NCBI GenBank assembly: GCA_017451665.1
Contig: JAFTNX010000103.1
Coordinates: 1 to 18,596, forward strand
Direction of reading: 5' to 3'
Length of the DNA: 18,596 nucleotides
Origin: Oscillospiraceae bacterium
GTDB taxonomy: Bacteria; Bacillota; Clostridia; Oscillospirales; Ruminococcaceae
The translations under genes were made by a program, and so were the position numbers. Shown piece after piece: positions 7,776 through 16,015 of the stretch (its first letter is position 1; each line of letters begins with the position of its first letter). The notes under the pieces are model-generated. The model worked only from the letters and a program-made list of their open reading frames with translations, made no database searches and had not been told where the DNA came from.

Positions 7776-8375
7776 TTGCGTGATGTAATACTTTTAGTAA
7801 TAGTTGTAAGCATTGATTGCTTTGCAGCAGCTTTGACCTACGGACTTGCAAAAATAAAAGTAGGCATTAAAAGTGCAGCTGTCATCTCCCTTGTGGGAAG
7901 CGTAATTCTGTGGCTGTCACTTGTTATAGCTGATATTTTGAGCCGTATTTTTTCTCCCGAAACAGCACAGACAACAGGCGGACTTCTCCTTGTTTTAATG
8001 GGAATACTGATGATTTCCAAAAGGCTCATACGAAAATTCATCAAGGAAAAGCAACGAGGCTTTGCTGCAATTTTTCTCGACGAAAAGAAAGCCGACCTTG
8101 ACAATTCAAAGGACCTTTCCGTAAAGGAAGCATTTTTTCTTGCAGGAATACTCTCTACCGACTGCTTTTTGTCAGGGCTTGCAGCAGGTCTGGGATTTTC
8201 AAAAGTACAAAAAATCTCAGCCATAACGCTAAACTTTTTCGGTGGAATTTTTGCAATATACCTGGGACTTTTTATCGGCTGGCTTTTTTCAAAACGAATA
8301 AAAAACGTGGATTTGTCAGTCCTTGACGGGCTTGTGCTGATTATGCTCGGGGTAATGCTTACATTTCACATTTAG
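7776..8375 (+). CDS. ytaF: YtaF-like (MntP/DUF204 family) membrane protein
   Basis: The 199-residue protein has about six membrane segments (about 3-22, 33-55, 66-83, 117-140, 148-172, 180-198). It is an internal duplication: each half carries an intramembrane Asp motif, here SIDCF (Asp14) and STDCF (Asp129) where the family usually has DSF. The central loop KKADLDNSKDLSVKEA (104-119) matches the loop typical of YtaF, a protein annotated as sporulation-associated. The superfamily includes the manganese exporter MntP, so metal transport is plausible but unproven. The start is taken as TTG at 7776, about 10 bp after AAAGG; no in-frame ATG or GTG gives a full first helix. A terminator overlaps its stop codon. 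Confidence 0.8.
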   Translation: MRDVILLVIVVSIDCFAAALTYGLAKIKVGIKSAAVISLVGSVILWLSLVIADILSRIFSPETAQTTGGLLLVLMGILMISKRLIRKFIKEKQRGFAAIFLDEKKADLDNSKDLSVKEAFFLAGILSTDCFLSGLAAGLGFSKVQKISAITLNFFGGIFAIYLGLFIGWLFSKRIKNVDLSVLDGLVLIMLGVMLTFHI

Positions 8376-8405
8376 GAGAGAAAAGCTTTTTCTCTCCTTT
8401 TTATT
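8374..8405 (+). terminator. Terminator of the YtaF-like gene
   Basis: GGAGAGAAAA (8375-8384) pairs perfectly with TTTTCTCTCC (8388-8397) around the loop GCT, and TTTTTATTAT follows. The stem starts at the last base of the stop codon. Confidence 0.85.
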
Positions 8406-8470
8406 ATACAAAAACCTTGTGCTTTTTTCAAGTATGACAGAAATTTCCTCATAAAAATTAAAAAAAGCCC

Positions 8471-8499
8471 TTTAAATCTTAAAAAAAGTGTGCTATAAT
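8471..8499 (+). promoter_or_regulatory. Predicted promoter of the activase operon
   Basis: A perfect TATAAT (8494-8499) carries an extended TGC at 8491-8493. A partial -35, TTTAAA (8471-8476), lies 17 bp upstream. Transcription would start near 8506, leaving a leader of about 80 nt before the ATG at 8585. Confidence 0.6.
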
Positions 8500-8584
8500 A
8501 TACTATGTATATTTAAAATGCCGTAATATCGGATAAAAATAACTCTGAAAGGAGAACGTTTTTTACATAAGACGTGAAAAGAGT

Positions 8585-11527
8585 ATGAGTAAAATATATT
8601 GCCTTGGTATCGACGTTGGTTCAACTACCGTAAAAACTGTTATTTTAGATGACGACAAAATCGTTTATACCAAATACGAAAGACATTTTTCAAAGGTAAG
8701 GGAAACTGTTGCAGAACAGCTTAAGATTATCCGTGACCTTTATCCTGGAGAAATATTCAAGAGTGCTATACCGGGCTCTGCCGGTCTTGGTATTGCAAAC
8801 GAAAGTGGAATTTCCTTTGTTCAGGAGGTTTATTCTGCTTTTGTTGCAGTTAATAAGTCATACCCTGACGCTGACGTTGTTGTTGAGCTTGGTGGTGAGG
8901 ACGCAAAAATTATCTTCCTCACAGGTGGCGTTGAACAGCGAATGAACGGCTCATGCGCAGGTGGTACAGGTGCTTTTGTTGACCAGATGGCAGGACTTCT
9001 TGGGGTTACACCTGATGAACTCAACGAGCTTTCACTCAGCGCACAGAAGATTTATCCTATCGCCTCAAGATGTGGTGTATTTGCAAAATCAGATATTCAG
9101 CCACTTCTCAATCAGGGTGCTAAAAAGGAAGACGTTGCTGCGTCAATCTTTCAGGCTGTTGTTGACCAGACTGTTTCGGGACTTGCTCAGGGAAGAAAAA
9201 TCGAGGGCAAGGTGCTTTTCCTTGGTGGACCTCTTTCATTCCTCAGCGGCCTGAGAAAGGCTTTTGTCAATACCCTTAACCTCAGCGAAGAAAATGCTGT
9301 TTTTCCAGAACTTGCACCTTGCTTTATGGCATACGGCTCAGCTTTGCAGGCTATGCAGCTTTCTGACGAGATGACAATTGACGAGGCTCTCGAAAAGATT
9401 GTTAATGCTAAAAGTGAAGATAATATTGCTGTTGGCGAGCCACTTTTCAGAGAAGAAAAGGAATATCAGGCATTTATCGAAAGACACAGTAAATCTGACC
9501 TTAAATATGCTGACTTAAAGGAATACGAAGGTGATGCTTATCTTGGTATTGACGCAGGCTCAACTACCACAAAGCTTGTGCTTATCACACCTGACGGCAG
9601 ACTTCTTTATCAGTACTACGGCTCAAACAAAGGACAGCCTCTTGATGTAATTGCTGAAAAGCTCAGAGAAATTTACAGCCTTAAAAACGAAAAGCTTGTT
9701 ATTAAGTCTTCTTGTGTAACAGGCTATGGTGAAGAGCTTATCAAGGCAGGTCTTGGAATTGATTTCGGACTTGTTGAAACAGTTGCTCACTATAAGGCTG
9801 CTGCATTCTTCTGCCCTGACGTTGACTTTATTATTGACATCGGTGGTCAGGACATCAAGTGCTTTAAGATTAAAAACAAGGCTATTGACTCAATTATGCT
9901 TAACGAAGCTTGTTCTTCAGGCTGTGGCTCATTTATCCAGACTTTTGCTCAGGCAATGGGATATTCAATTGCTGATTTTGCAAGACTCGGTCTTTTTGCA
10001 AAAGCACCGGTTGACCTGGGTTCAAGATGTACTGTATTTATGAACAGCTCAGTTAAGCAGGCACAGAAAGACGGCGCTTCTGTTGAAGATATTTCTGCAG
10101 GTCTTTCTTCATCAATCATCAAAAACGCAATTTATAAGGTTATCAGAGCTAAATCCGTTGAGGAGCTTGGAAAAAATATCGTTGTTCAGGGTGGAACATT
10201 CTTGAACGACGCTGTTCTGAGATGCTTTGAGCAGGAGCTTGGCAGAAACGTTATAAGACCTGCTATTTCAGGACTTATGGGTGCATTCGGTTGTGCTTTG
10301 TTTGCTATGGAAAAAGCAAAGGAAACATCAAACCTTATTACTGCCGAAAAGCTTGAGGAATTCGGATACAAGGCTACAAATACACAGTGTAATGGTTGTG
10401 GCGCACATTGTAACCTTACTATTATCAAGTTTGCTGACGGTCACAGATTTATTTCGGGTAACCGTTGTGAAAGAGGCGCAGGCATCAAGATTGATACTGT
10501 AAGCGAAAACCTCTTTGAATACAAATACAGAAAAATTCTTGAAATTGAAAATAAAAAACCAAAAAATCCTATCGCAAAGGTTGGTCTCCCGCTGGCACTC
10601 AGCTTCTATGACCTTATGCCTTTCTTCCACAGTATGCTTACAGATTTGGGGTTTGAGGTTGTATTCAGCGAAGAATCAACAAGAGATACATATTATAAAG
10701 GTCAGCAGACTATTCCGTCGGATACTGTGTGCTACCCTGCAAAGCTTGCACACGGTCACATTGTGAGCCTTCTTGAAAAGGGCGTTGACTTTATTTTCTA
10801 TCCTTGTATGAGCTATAACGTTGACGAAGGCGGAAGCGACAACCACTTCAACTGCCCTGTTGTGGCTTATTATCCTGAGCTTTTAAAGGCGAATATGGAA
10901 GAGCTTAACGATAAGAATTTCATCGCTCCATACGTTGACATCAACTTTAAAAACCACACTGCAAAGGCTGTTTCAAGAGCACTTGCAGGCTATGGAATTA
11001 CAAAAAATCAGGTTTATGACGTGCTTAACAAGGCATACAGCGAAATGCGTCGCTTTAAGGAGGACTTGGAAAAGAAGGCTTCCGATATTATCTGGGACGC
11101 AAGAGCAGAGGGCAAGGGAATTGTTGTCCTTGCAGGCAGACCATACCACGTTGACCCTGAAATCAACCACGGTATTCACAAGCTGATTGCTTCTCTCGGA
11201 CTTGCAGTAGTTACAGAGGACAGCGTTTCTTCACTTGTAAATACACCGTCACTTGACGTACTTAACCAGTGGACTTATCATTCAAGACTTTACAGGGCTG
11301 CTAAATATGTTTGTGAAAACGACGATATGCAGCTTGTTCAGCTTGTATCCTTCGGCTGTGGAATTGACGCTATTACTACCGACGAGGTAAGAGCTATTCT
11401 TGAAGAAAAGGGCAAGCTTTATACACAGCTTAAAATTGACGAAATCAACAACCTTGGCGCTGCAAAAATCAGACTCAGAAGCCTTATTGCAGCACTTGAC
11501 GAGAAAAAAGCAAAGGAGGAAGCATAA
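8585..11527 (+). CDS. Tandem-domain acyl-CoA dehydratase activase (BadF/BcrA ATPases + DUF2229)
   Basis: The 980-residue protein contains two HgdC/BadF-type ASKHA ATPase domains. Each has its phosphate-binding motif: GIDVGSTTVK (8-17) and GIDAGSTTTK (321-330). Each also has the paired cysteines that in HgdC-type activators bind a shared [4Fe-4S] cluster: Cys124 (SCAGGTG) and Cys163 (SRCGVF), then Cys443 (ACSSGCG) and Cys482 (SRCTVF). A four-cysteine module follows (Cys602, 605, 609 and 628; CNGCGAHC and GNRCERG), then a DUF2229 domain (about 660-930). By family, it would inject an electron into a 2-hydroxyacyl-CoA dehydratase-type partner using ATP. No classical dehydratase pair is adjacent; the only partner in sight is the next gene. 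The true substrate is unknown. AAGAG lies close to the ATG. Confidence 0.85.
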   Translation: MSKIYCLGIDVGSTTVKTVILDDDKIVYTKYERHFSKVRETVAEQLKIIRDLYPGEIFKSAIPGSAGLGIANESGISFVQEVYSAFVAVNKSYPDADVVVELGGEDAKIIFLTGGVEQRMNGSCAGGTGAFVDQMAGLLGVTPDELNELSLSAQKIYPIASRCGVFAKSDIQPLLNQGAKKEDVAASIFQAVVDQTVSGLAQGRKIEGKVLFLGGPLSFLSGLRKAFVNTLNLSEENAVFPELAPCFMAYGSALQAMQLSDEMTIDEALEKIVNAKSEDNIAVGEPLFREEKEYQAFIERHSKSDLKYADLKEYEGDAYLGIDAGSTTTKLVLITPDGRLLYQYYGSNKGQPLDVIAEKLREIYSLKNEKLVIKSSCVTGYGEELIKAGLGIDFGLVETVAHYKAAAFFCPDVDFIIDIGGQDIKCFKIKNKAIDSIMLNEACSSGCGSFIQTFAQAMGYSIADFARLGLFAKAPVDLGSRCTVFMNSSVKQAQKDGASVEDISAGLSSSIIKNAIYKVIRAKSVEELGKNIVVQGGTFLNDAVLRCFEQELGRNVIRPAISGLMGAFGCALFAMEKAKETSNLITAEKLEEFGYKATNTQCNGCGAHCNLTIIKFADGHRFISGNRCERGAGIKIDTVSENLFEYKYRKILEIENKKPKNPIAKVGLPLALSFYDLMPFFHSMLTDLGFEVVFSEESTRDTYYKGQQTIPSDTVCYPAKLAHGHIVSLLEKGVDFIFYPCMSYNVDEGGSDNHFNCPVVAYYPELLKANMEELNDKNFIAPYVDINFKNHTAKAVSRALAGYGITKNQVYDVLNKAYSEMRRFKEDLEKKASDIIWDARAEGKGIVVLAGRPYHVDPEINHGIHKLIASLGLAVVTEDSVSSLVNTPSLDVLNQWTYHSRLYRAAKYVCENDDMQLVQLVSFGCGIDAITTDEVRAILEEKGKLYTQLKIDEINNLGAAKIRLRSLIAALDEKKAKEEA

Positions 11528-12763
11528 ATGTCAGACAGAGTTTTAAAAACCGTTTTTACGGAAGAAATGAAAAAGGACTATACTATTCTTGTACCTGATA
11601 TGCTTCCTATCCACTTTGACCTCCTTATCAGAATTTTTGCGAGCTACGGCTACAAAATGGAGGTTTTGCACACAGCTACACAGAATGTAATCGACGAGGG
11701 ACTTAAAAATACCCACAACGATACCTGTTATCCTGCACTTTTGGTTATCGGTCAGTTTATGGATGCACTTAAAAGCGGAAAATACGATGTAAACAAGGTA
11801 GCACTCCTTATGTCACAGACAGGTGGTGGCTGTCGTGCGTCAAACTACATTCACCTTATAAGAAAAGCTATTTCATCACAGTTCCCACAGGTACCTGTTA
11901 TTTCACTTAATTTCAGCGGACTTGAAAAGAACCCTGCATTCAAGCTGACAGTACCAATGATGCTGAAGTTTATCTACGCTGTACTTTACGGAGATTTGCT
12001 GATGCTCCTTTACAATCAGTGCAAGCCTTACGAGGCTAACGAGGGTGAAACAGACGCTCTTCTCAAAAAGTGGGAAAACAGAGTTGGTAAGCTTTTTGAA
12101 ATCAATAAATTCCACAACACCAAAAAGCATTACAGAGCTATTCTTGACGACTTTGCAGCACTTCCGAAAACAGATGTAAAGAAACCAAAGGTTGGTATTG
12201 TTGGTGAAATCTACGTTAAGTATTCCCCACTTGCAAACAACAACCTGAACGAATTTCTTATTTCAGAGGGCTGTGAACCTAACGTTCCTGGACTTCTTGA
12301 CTTTGTGCTTTACTGTGCTTCTGACGTTGTGAATGACGCTATTCTCTATGACAAAAAGACAAAGAGAACTCTCGCTTACAACATCGGCTATGATGTGCTT
12401 TACAAATTCCAGAAACAGCAGATTAAGATTATTGAGGAACACGGCGTGTTTATGCCACCTCACGACTTTGAACATCTTAGAAAATGCGCTGACAAGTACA
12501 TTCACCAGGGTGTTAAGATGGGCGAAGGCTGGCTTATTACTGCTGAAATGGCTGCTCTTGCTGAAACAGGCACAGAAAACATCATCTGCACACAGCCTTT
12601 CGGTTGTCTGCCTAACCATATTGTAGCTAAAGGTATGTCACGAGTTATCAAGCAGGCATACCCTGAGGCAAACATTGTTGCTATCGACTATGACCCGGGC
12701 GCTACAAAGGTAAACCAGGAAAACAGAATCAAGCTTATGCTTGCTAATGCCAAGAAATATTAA
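11528..12763 (+). CDS. 2-hydroxyacyl-CoA dehydratase-related protein, partner of the activase
   Basis: The 411-residue protein resembles the C-terminal, HgdB-like section found in some large Clostridia activase proteins. Conserved cysteines sit in NDTCYPALL (Cys67), QTGGGCRASNY (Cys102) and TQPFGCLPNH (Cys360) and could ligate an iron-sulfur cluster. The internal GIVGEIYVKYSP motif is also typical. The ATG directly follows the TAA of the activase gene with no spacer, and an AAGGAGG site (11514-11520) lies inside that gene's 3' end, so translation is surely coupled. A strong terminator follows. The reaction is unknown; a radical dehydration or reduction of an acyl-CoA-like substrate is inference from the family. 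Confidence 0.8.
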   Translation: MSDRVLKTVFTEEMKKDYTILVPDMLPIHFDLLIRIFASYGYKMEVLHTATQNVIDEGLKNTHNDTCYPALLVIGQFMDALKSGKYDVNKVALLMSQTGGGCRASNYIHLIRKAISSQFPQVPVISLNFSGLEKNPAFKLTVPMMLKFIYAVLYGDLLMLLYNQCKPYEANEGETDALLKKWENRVGKLFEINKFHNTKKHYRAILDDFAALPKTDVKKPKVGIVGEIYVKYSPLANNNLNEFLISEGCEPNVPGLLDFVLYCASDVVNDAILYDKKTKRTLAYNIGYDVLYKFQKQQIKIIEEHGVFMPPHDFEHLRKCADKYIHQGVKMGEGWLITAEMAALAETGTENIICTQPFGCLPNHIVAKGMSRVIKQAYPEANIVAIDYDPGATKVNQENRIKLMLANAKKY

Positions 12764-12770
12764 CAAACAA

Positions 12771-12812
12771 AAATCTCTCCTACTTTTAAGTAAGAGAGAT
12801 TTTATTTTTTTA
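12771..12812 (+). terminator. Terminator of the activase operon
   Basis: AAATCTCTC (12771-12779) pairs with GAGAGATTT (12794-12802). An inner TACT/AGTA stem lies past one mismatch, and TTATTTTTT follows. It starts 8 bp after the stop codon. Confidence 0.85.
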
Positions 12813-12814
12813 TA

Positions 12815-12829
12815 ATCGCCGAAGGCGAT
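12815..12829. repeat. Small hairpin ATCGCC-GAA-GGCGAT next to heptamer array
   Basis: A perfect 6-bp stem has a GAA loop and lies 7 bp from heptamer array 2. A comparable GC-rich mini-hairpin (16384-16400) lies next to heptamer array 4. Confidence 0.6.
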
Positions 12830-12836
12830 ACATTCA

Positions 12837-12866
12837 TTGTCCATTGTCCATTGTCAATTGTCAATT
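12837..12866 (-). repeat. Heptamer array 2 (4 units, minus orientation)
   Basis: On the plus strand the units read TTGTCCA-TTGTCCA-TTGTCAA-TTGTCAA, i.e. TTGACAA twice and TGGACAA twice on the minus strand. It lies between the convergent ends of the activase operon and dnaJ and abuts the dnaJ hairpin. Confidence 0.8.
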
Positions 12867-12893
12867 AAATAGAAACCCTGTGGGTTTCTATTT
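12867..12893 (-). terminator. Hairpin at the end of dnaJ
   Basis: The 12-bp arm AAATAGAAACCC (12867-12878) pairs perfectly with GGGTTTCTATTT (12882-12893) around TGT. The dnaJ stop codon (12888-12890) is inside the stem. Only a short T-rich tail follows on the minus strand, so termination may be partial. Confidence 0.6.
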
Positions 12894-14039
12894 GAACATA
12901 TCTTTTATTTTACTGAAAAAGCTTTCACGCTTTGCGTAATTCTTCTTGTCAAGGCTCTTATCAAATTCACGCAGGAGCTTTTCCTGTTCCTTGTTGAGAT
13001 TTTTAGGAATTTCCACATTCACCTTGAAATAATGGTCGCCCTTAGCGTTTCTGTTAATTCTCTTGATACCCTTTCCACGCAGAGTGAAAACAGTTCCGTT
13101 CTGAGTGCCGGCAGGAATATCATACTTCACCTTTCCGTCAACAGTAGGAATTTCCAGATTGTCACCCAGAGTAGCCTGTGCGTAGGTAATCGGAATTTCA
13201 GTCCATACGTCGTAGCCGTCACGTTCAAAAATAGGGTCTGGACGAACTGTAACAACGATGTTCAAATCTCCGTTTGGTCCACCGTTTACGCCACAGTCAC
13301 CACCACCTGAAACTCGTAAGGTCTGGCCGTCAGCGATACCTGCTGGAATTTCGATTTCTCTTGATTCAGCATTTCTCACACTGCCCTGTCCGCCACACTT
13401 GGTACAAGGCTTTTCAATAATCTGTCCCTTTCCACGACAACGTGAACATACCTGTGTTGACTGCATTGCACCAAAAGGTGTTCTCTGGGTAACATTTATG
13501 CTACCTCTTCCCTGACAGTCAGGACAGGTCTTAGGTGATGAGCCTTCCGACGCACCTGTACCCTTACACTGTGGACAGTTTTCAAGTTTATTTACACGGA
13601 CAGTAGTCTTTTTTCCCTTGCAGGCTTCCATAAAATCAATAATAACACTTGCTCTTATGTCTCCACCACGTCGTGGTGCGTTAGGATTTGCACGACGTCT
13701 TGAGCTTCCGCCAAAGCCTCCACCAAAGAAGCTTGAGAAAATATCACCCAAATCATCAAACCCACCGAAGCCACCAGAGAATCCCCCACCCTGACCTGCG
13801 CCATAGTTAGGGTCTACTCCTGCAAAGCCAAACTGGTCGTATCTTGCCCTTTTATCCTTATCAGAAAGTATCTCGTAGGCCTCATTAGCCTCCTTGAACT
13901 TTGCCTCGCACTCCTTATCATCAGGGTGAAGGTCAGGGTGATACTGCTTTGCAACCTTTCGGTATGCTTTTTTAAGCTCGTCATCGGTAGCATTTTTAGA
14001 TACCCCAAGGACTTCATAATAATCTCTTTTGTCTGCCAT
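12888..14039 (-). CDS. dnaJ: Chaperone protein DnaJ
   Basis: This is a full-length type I Hsp40 of 383 residues that delivers unfolded proteins to DnaK and stimulates its ATPase. The J domain (about 5-70) carries the HPD motif at 34-36. A Gly/Phe-rich linker follows (about 77-113). The zinc domain has all four repeats: CPQCKGTG (from Cys155), CPDCQGRG (Cys172), CSRCRGKG (Cys198) and CTKCGGQG (Cys212). The C-terminal substrate-binding domains complete the protein. GGAG lies 8 bp upstream of the ATG. It is the last gene of the CIRCE-controlled operon, 77 bp after dnaK, with a hairpin in the gap. Confidence 0.96.
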   Translation of the reverse strand: MADKRDYYEVLGVSKNATDDELKKAYRKVAKQYHPDLHPDDKECEAKFKEANEAYEILSDKDKRARYDQFGFAGVDPNYGAGQGGGFSGGFGGFDDLGDIFSSFFGGGFGGSSRRRANPNAPRRGGDIRASVIIDFMEACKGKKTTVRVNKLENCPQCKGTGASEGSSPKTCPDCQGRGSINVTQRTPFGAMQSTQVCSRCRGKGQIIEKPCTKCGGQGSVRNAESREIEIPAGIADGQTLRVSGGGDCGVNGGPNGDLNIVVTVRPDPIFERDGYDVWTEIPITYAQATLGDNLEIPTVDGKVKYDIPAGTQNGTVFTLRGKGIKRINRNAKGDHYFKVNVEIPKNLNKEQEKLLREFDKSLDKKNYAKRESFFSKIKDMFK

Positions 14040-14070
14040 CTGTATTTCTCCGTAAGTTAATATACACCAT

Positions 14071-14103
14071 AAACCTCAGCCCTTTAATTCAGGACTGAGG
14101 TTT
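14071..14103 (-). other. Hairpin between dnaK and dnaJ
   Basis: AAACCTCAGCCCT (14071-14083) pairs with AGGACTGAGGTTT (14091-14103) with one mismatch around TTAATTC. On the minus (coding) strand no T-run follows, so it is not a good terminator for dnaK; it may stabilise or process the mRNA. On the plus strand a T-run does follow, but no plus-strand gene precedes it. Confidence 0.6.
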
Positions 14104-14116
14104 TGTTTTTTTAAAA

Positions 14117-15940
14117 TTAGATGTCGATAACGTCGTCTGTGCCGTCGTTTCCTGCGCCCATATCAGGGTTAAAGCCCTGACCACCAGCAGCCTGCTGTGC
14201 CTGTGCAGCTTCCTGATAAATTCTTGTAGCGATTGGCTGGAATGCGTTTTCGAGGTCCTTCTGCTTATCCTTGATAGCCTCAATATCTTCGCCCTTGAGA
14301 GCTTCCTTGAGAGCGTCAATCTTAGCAGTTACTTCGCTCTTTTCGCCGTCTGAAACCTTATCACCGAATTCACCCAGAGCCTTTTCAACTGAGAATACCA
14401 TCTGGTCAGCAGCATTTCTTGCGTCAACTGCTTCCTTCTTCTTCTTATCCTCTTCTGCAAAAGCCTCAGCTTCCTTAACAGCCTTGTCAATGTCTTCCTT
14501 AGACATATTTGTTGAAGAAGTAATTGTGATATCCTGTTCCTTACCTGTTCCCAAATCCTTAGCAGAAACGTGAACGATACCGTTAGCGTCGATGTCAAAT
14601 GTTACTTCAATCTGTGGAATTCCTCTTGGAGCAGGTGCGATACCGTCAAGACGGAACATACCCAGCTGCTTGTTATCCTTTGCGAATTCTCTTTCACCCT
14701 GAAGTACGTTGATGTCAACAGCGCTCTGATTGTCAGCAGCTGTTGAGAAAATCTGTGACTTCTTTGTAGGGATTGTTGTATTTCTTTCAATAATCTTTGT
14801 GCAAACGCCACCCATTGTTTCAAGACCAAGTGAAAGTGGAGTTACGTCAAGGAGAAGAAGTCCGTCCTTAACATCGCCTGCAAGAACACCGCCCTGATAT
14901 GCTGCACCGAGGGCAACACATTCGTCAGGGTTAATTCCCTTGAATGGTTCTTTTCCGATAAACTTCTTAACAGCGTCAACTACTGCAGGAATTCTTGTTG
15001 AACCACCAACCATAAGCACCTTATCAAGCTGTGAAGCTGAAAGTCCGCTGTCTGAAAGTGCCTGCTTAACAGGTCCCATTGTAGATTCAACAAGGTCTGA
15101 AGTCATTTCATTGAACTTAGCCTGTGAAAGTGTAAGTTCCATATGCTTAGGGCCTGTTGCGTCAGCTGTGATAAATGGAAGTGAAATTGTTGTTGTAGGA
15201 GTTGAAGAAAGCTCAATCTTAGCCTTTTCAGCAGCTTCCTTTAATCTCTGCATAGCCATCTTGTCGTTTGCAAGGTCGATATCTTCAGCAGCCTTGAATT
15301 CCTTAACCATCCAGTCGATAATTCTCTGGTCAAAGTCGTCACCGCCAAGGTGGTTGTTACCAGCTGTTGCAAGAACTTCTGTAACGCCGTCGCCCATTTC
15401 GATGATAGATACGTCGAATGTACCACCACCCAGGTCATAAACCATAACCTTCTGGTCGTCTTCCTTGTCGATACCATAAGAAAGTGCAGCAGCAGTAGGT
15501 TCGTTGATAATTCTCTTTACTGTAAGGCCTGCAATCTGACCTGCGTCCTTTGTAGCCTGTCTCTGTGCGTCTGTGAAGTATGCAGGAACAGTGATAACTG
15601 CCTCTGTAACCTTTTCACCGAGATAGCTTTCAGCGTCAGCCTTGAGCTTCTGCAGAATCATAGCAGAAATTTCCTGTGGTGTATATTCCTTACCACCCAT
15701 AGAAGCCTTATAGTCTGAGCCCATATGTCTTTTGATTGAAATTACTGTATTGTCGAAGTTTGTAACAGCCTGTCTCTTTGCAACCTGACCTACAAGTCTG
15801 TCACCTGTCTTTGAAACACCAACAACAGAAGGAGTTGTTCTTGCACCTTCGCTGTTAGGAATAACTACTGCCTCGCCACCTTCGATTACGGCAACGCATG
15901 AATTTGTTGTACCAAGGTCAATACCAATTACCTTACCCAT
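14117..15940 (-). CDS. dnaK: Chaperone protein DnaK (Hsp70)
   Basis: The 607-residue protein is an ATP-driven chaperone that binds exposed hydrophobic segments, working with DnaJ and GrpE. The ATPase domain shows GIDLGTTNSCVAV at the N-terminus, VYDLGGGTFDVSI and VGGSTRIPAV. The substrate-binding domain (ITITSSTNMSKEDI region) and an alpha-helical lid follow. The tail ends in GTDDVIDI, as in Gram-positive DnaK. The start is the ATG at 15938-15940, because AAGGATGG lies just upstream and MGKVIGIDLGTTNS is the family N-terminus; a longer reading frame upstream merely translates heptamer array 3. Transcribed with hrcA and grpE under CIRCE control. Confidence 0.97.
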   Translation of the reverse strand: MGKVIGIDLGTTNSCVAVIEGGEAVVIPNSEGARTTPSVVGVSKTGDRLVGQVAKRQAVTNFDNTVISIKRHMGSDYKASMGGKEYTPQEISAMILQKLKADAESYLGEKVTEAVITVPAYFTDAQRQATKDAGQIAGLTVKRIINEPTAAALSYGIDKEDDQKVMVYDLGGGTFDVSIIEMGDGVTEVLATAGNNHLGGDDFDQRIIDWMVKEFKAAEDIDLANDKMAMQRLKEAAEKAKIELSSTPTTTISLPFITADATGPKHMELTLSQAKFNEMTSDLVESTMGPVKQALSDSGLSASQLDKVLMVGGSTRIPAVVDAVKKFIGKEPFKGINPDECVALGAAYQGGVLAGDVKDGLLLLDVTPLSLGLETMGGVCTKIIERNTTIPTKKSQIFSTAADNQSAVDINVLQGEREFAKDNKQLGMFRLDGIAPAPRGIPQIEVTFDIDANGIVHVSAKDLGTGKEQDITITSSTNMSKEDIDKAVKEAEAFAEEDKKKKEAVDARNAADQMVFSVEKALGEFGDKVSDGEKSEVTAKIDALKEALKGEDIEAIKDKQKDLENAFQPIATRIYQEAAQAQQAAGGQGFNPDMGAGNDGTDDVIDI

Positions 15941-15955
15941 AAAAACCATCCTTTC

Positions 15956-15988
15956 AATTGACAGTTGACAATTGACAATTGACAATTA
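15956..15988 (+). repeat. Heptamer array 3 (4 units, plus orientation)
   Basis: AA, then TTGACAG and TTGACAA three times, then TTA. It lies directly upstream of the dnaK ribosome binding site in the transcript. Its TTCAATTGAC edge is shared with array 5 at 18223. Confidence 0.85.
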
Positions 15989-16015
15989 TCTTTCTGCCAA
16001 ACCTTTTCATTAAAT

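Noticed and set aside
14940..15440. A 166-codon plus-strand frame opposite dnaK.
   Set aside because: Antisense to a highly conserved chaperone gene; open only because of codon bias in dnaK.
15941..15985. An N-terminal extension of DnaK beginning at 15985.
   Set aside because: The extra residues are a translation of heptamer array 3 and the ribosome binding site; the family N-terminus starts at 15940.
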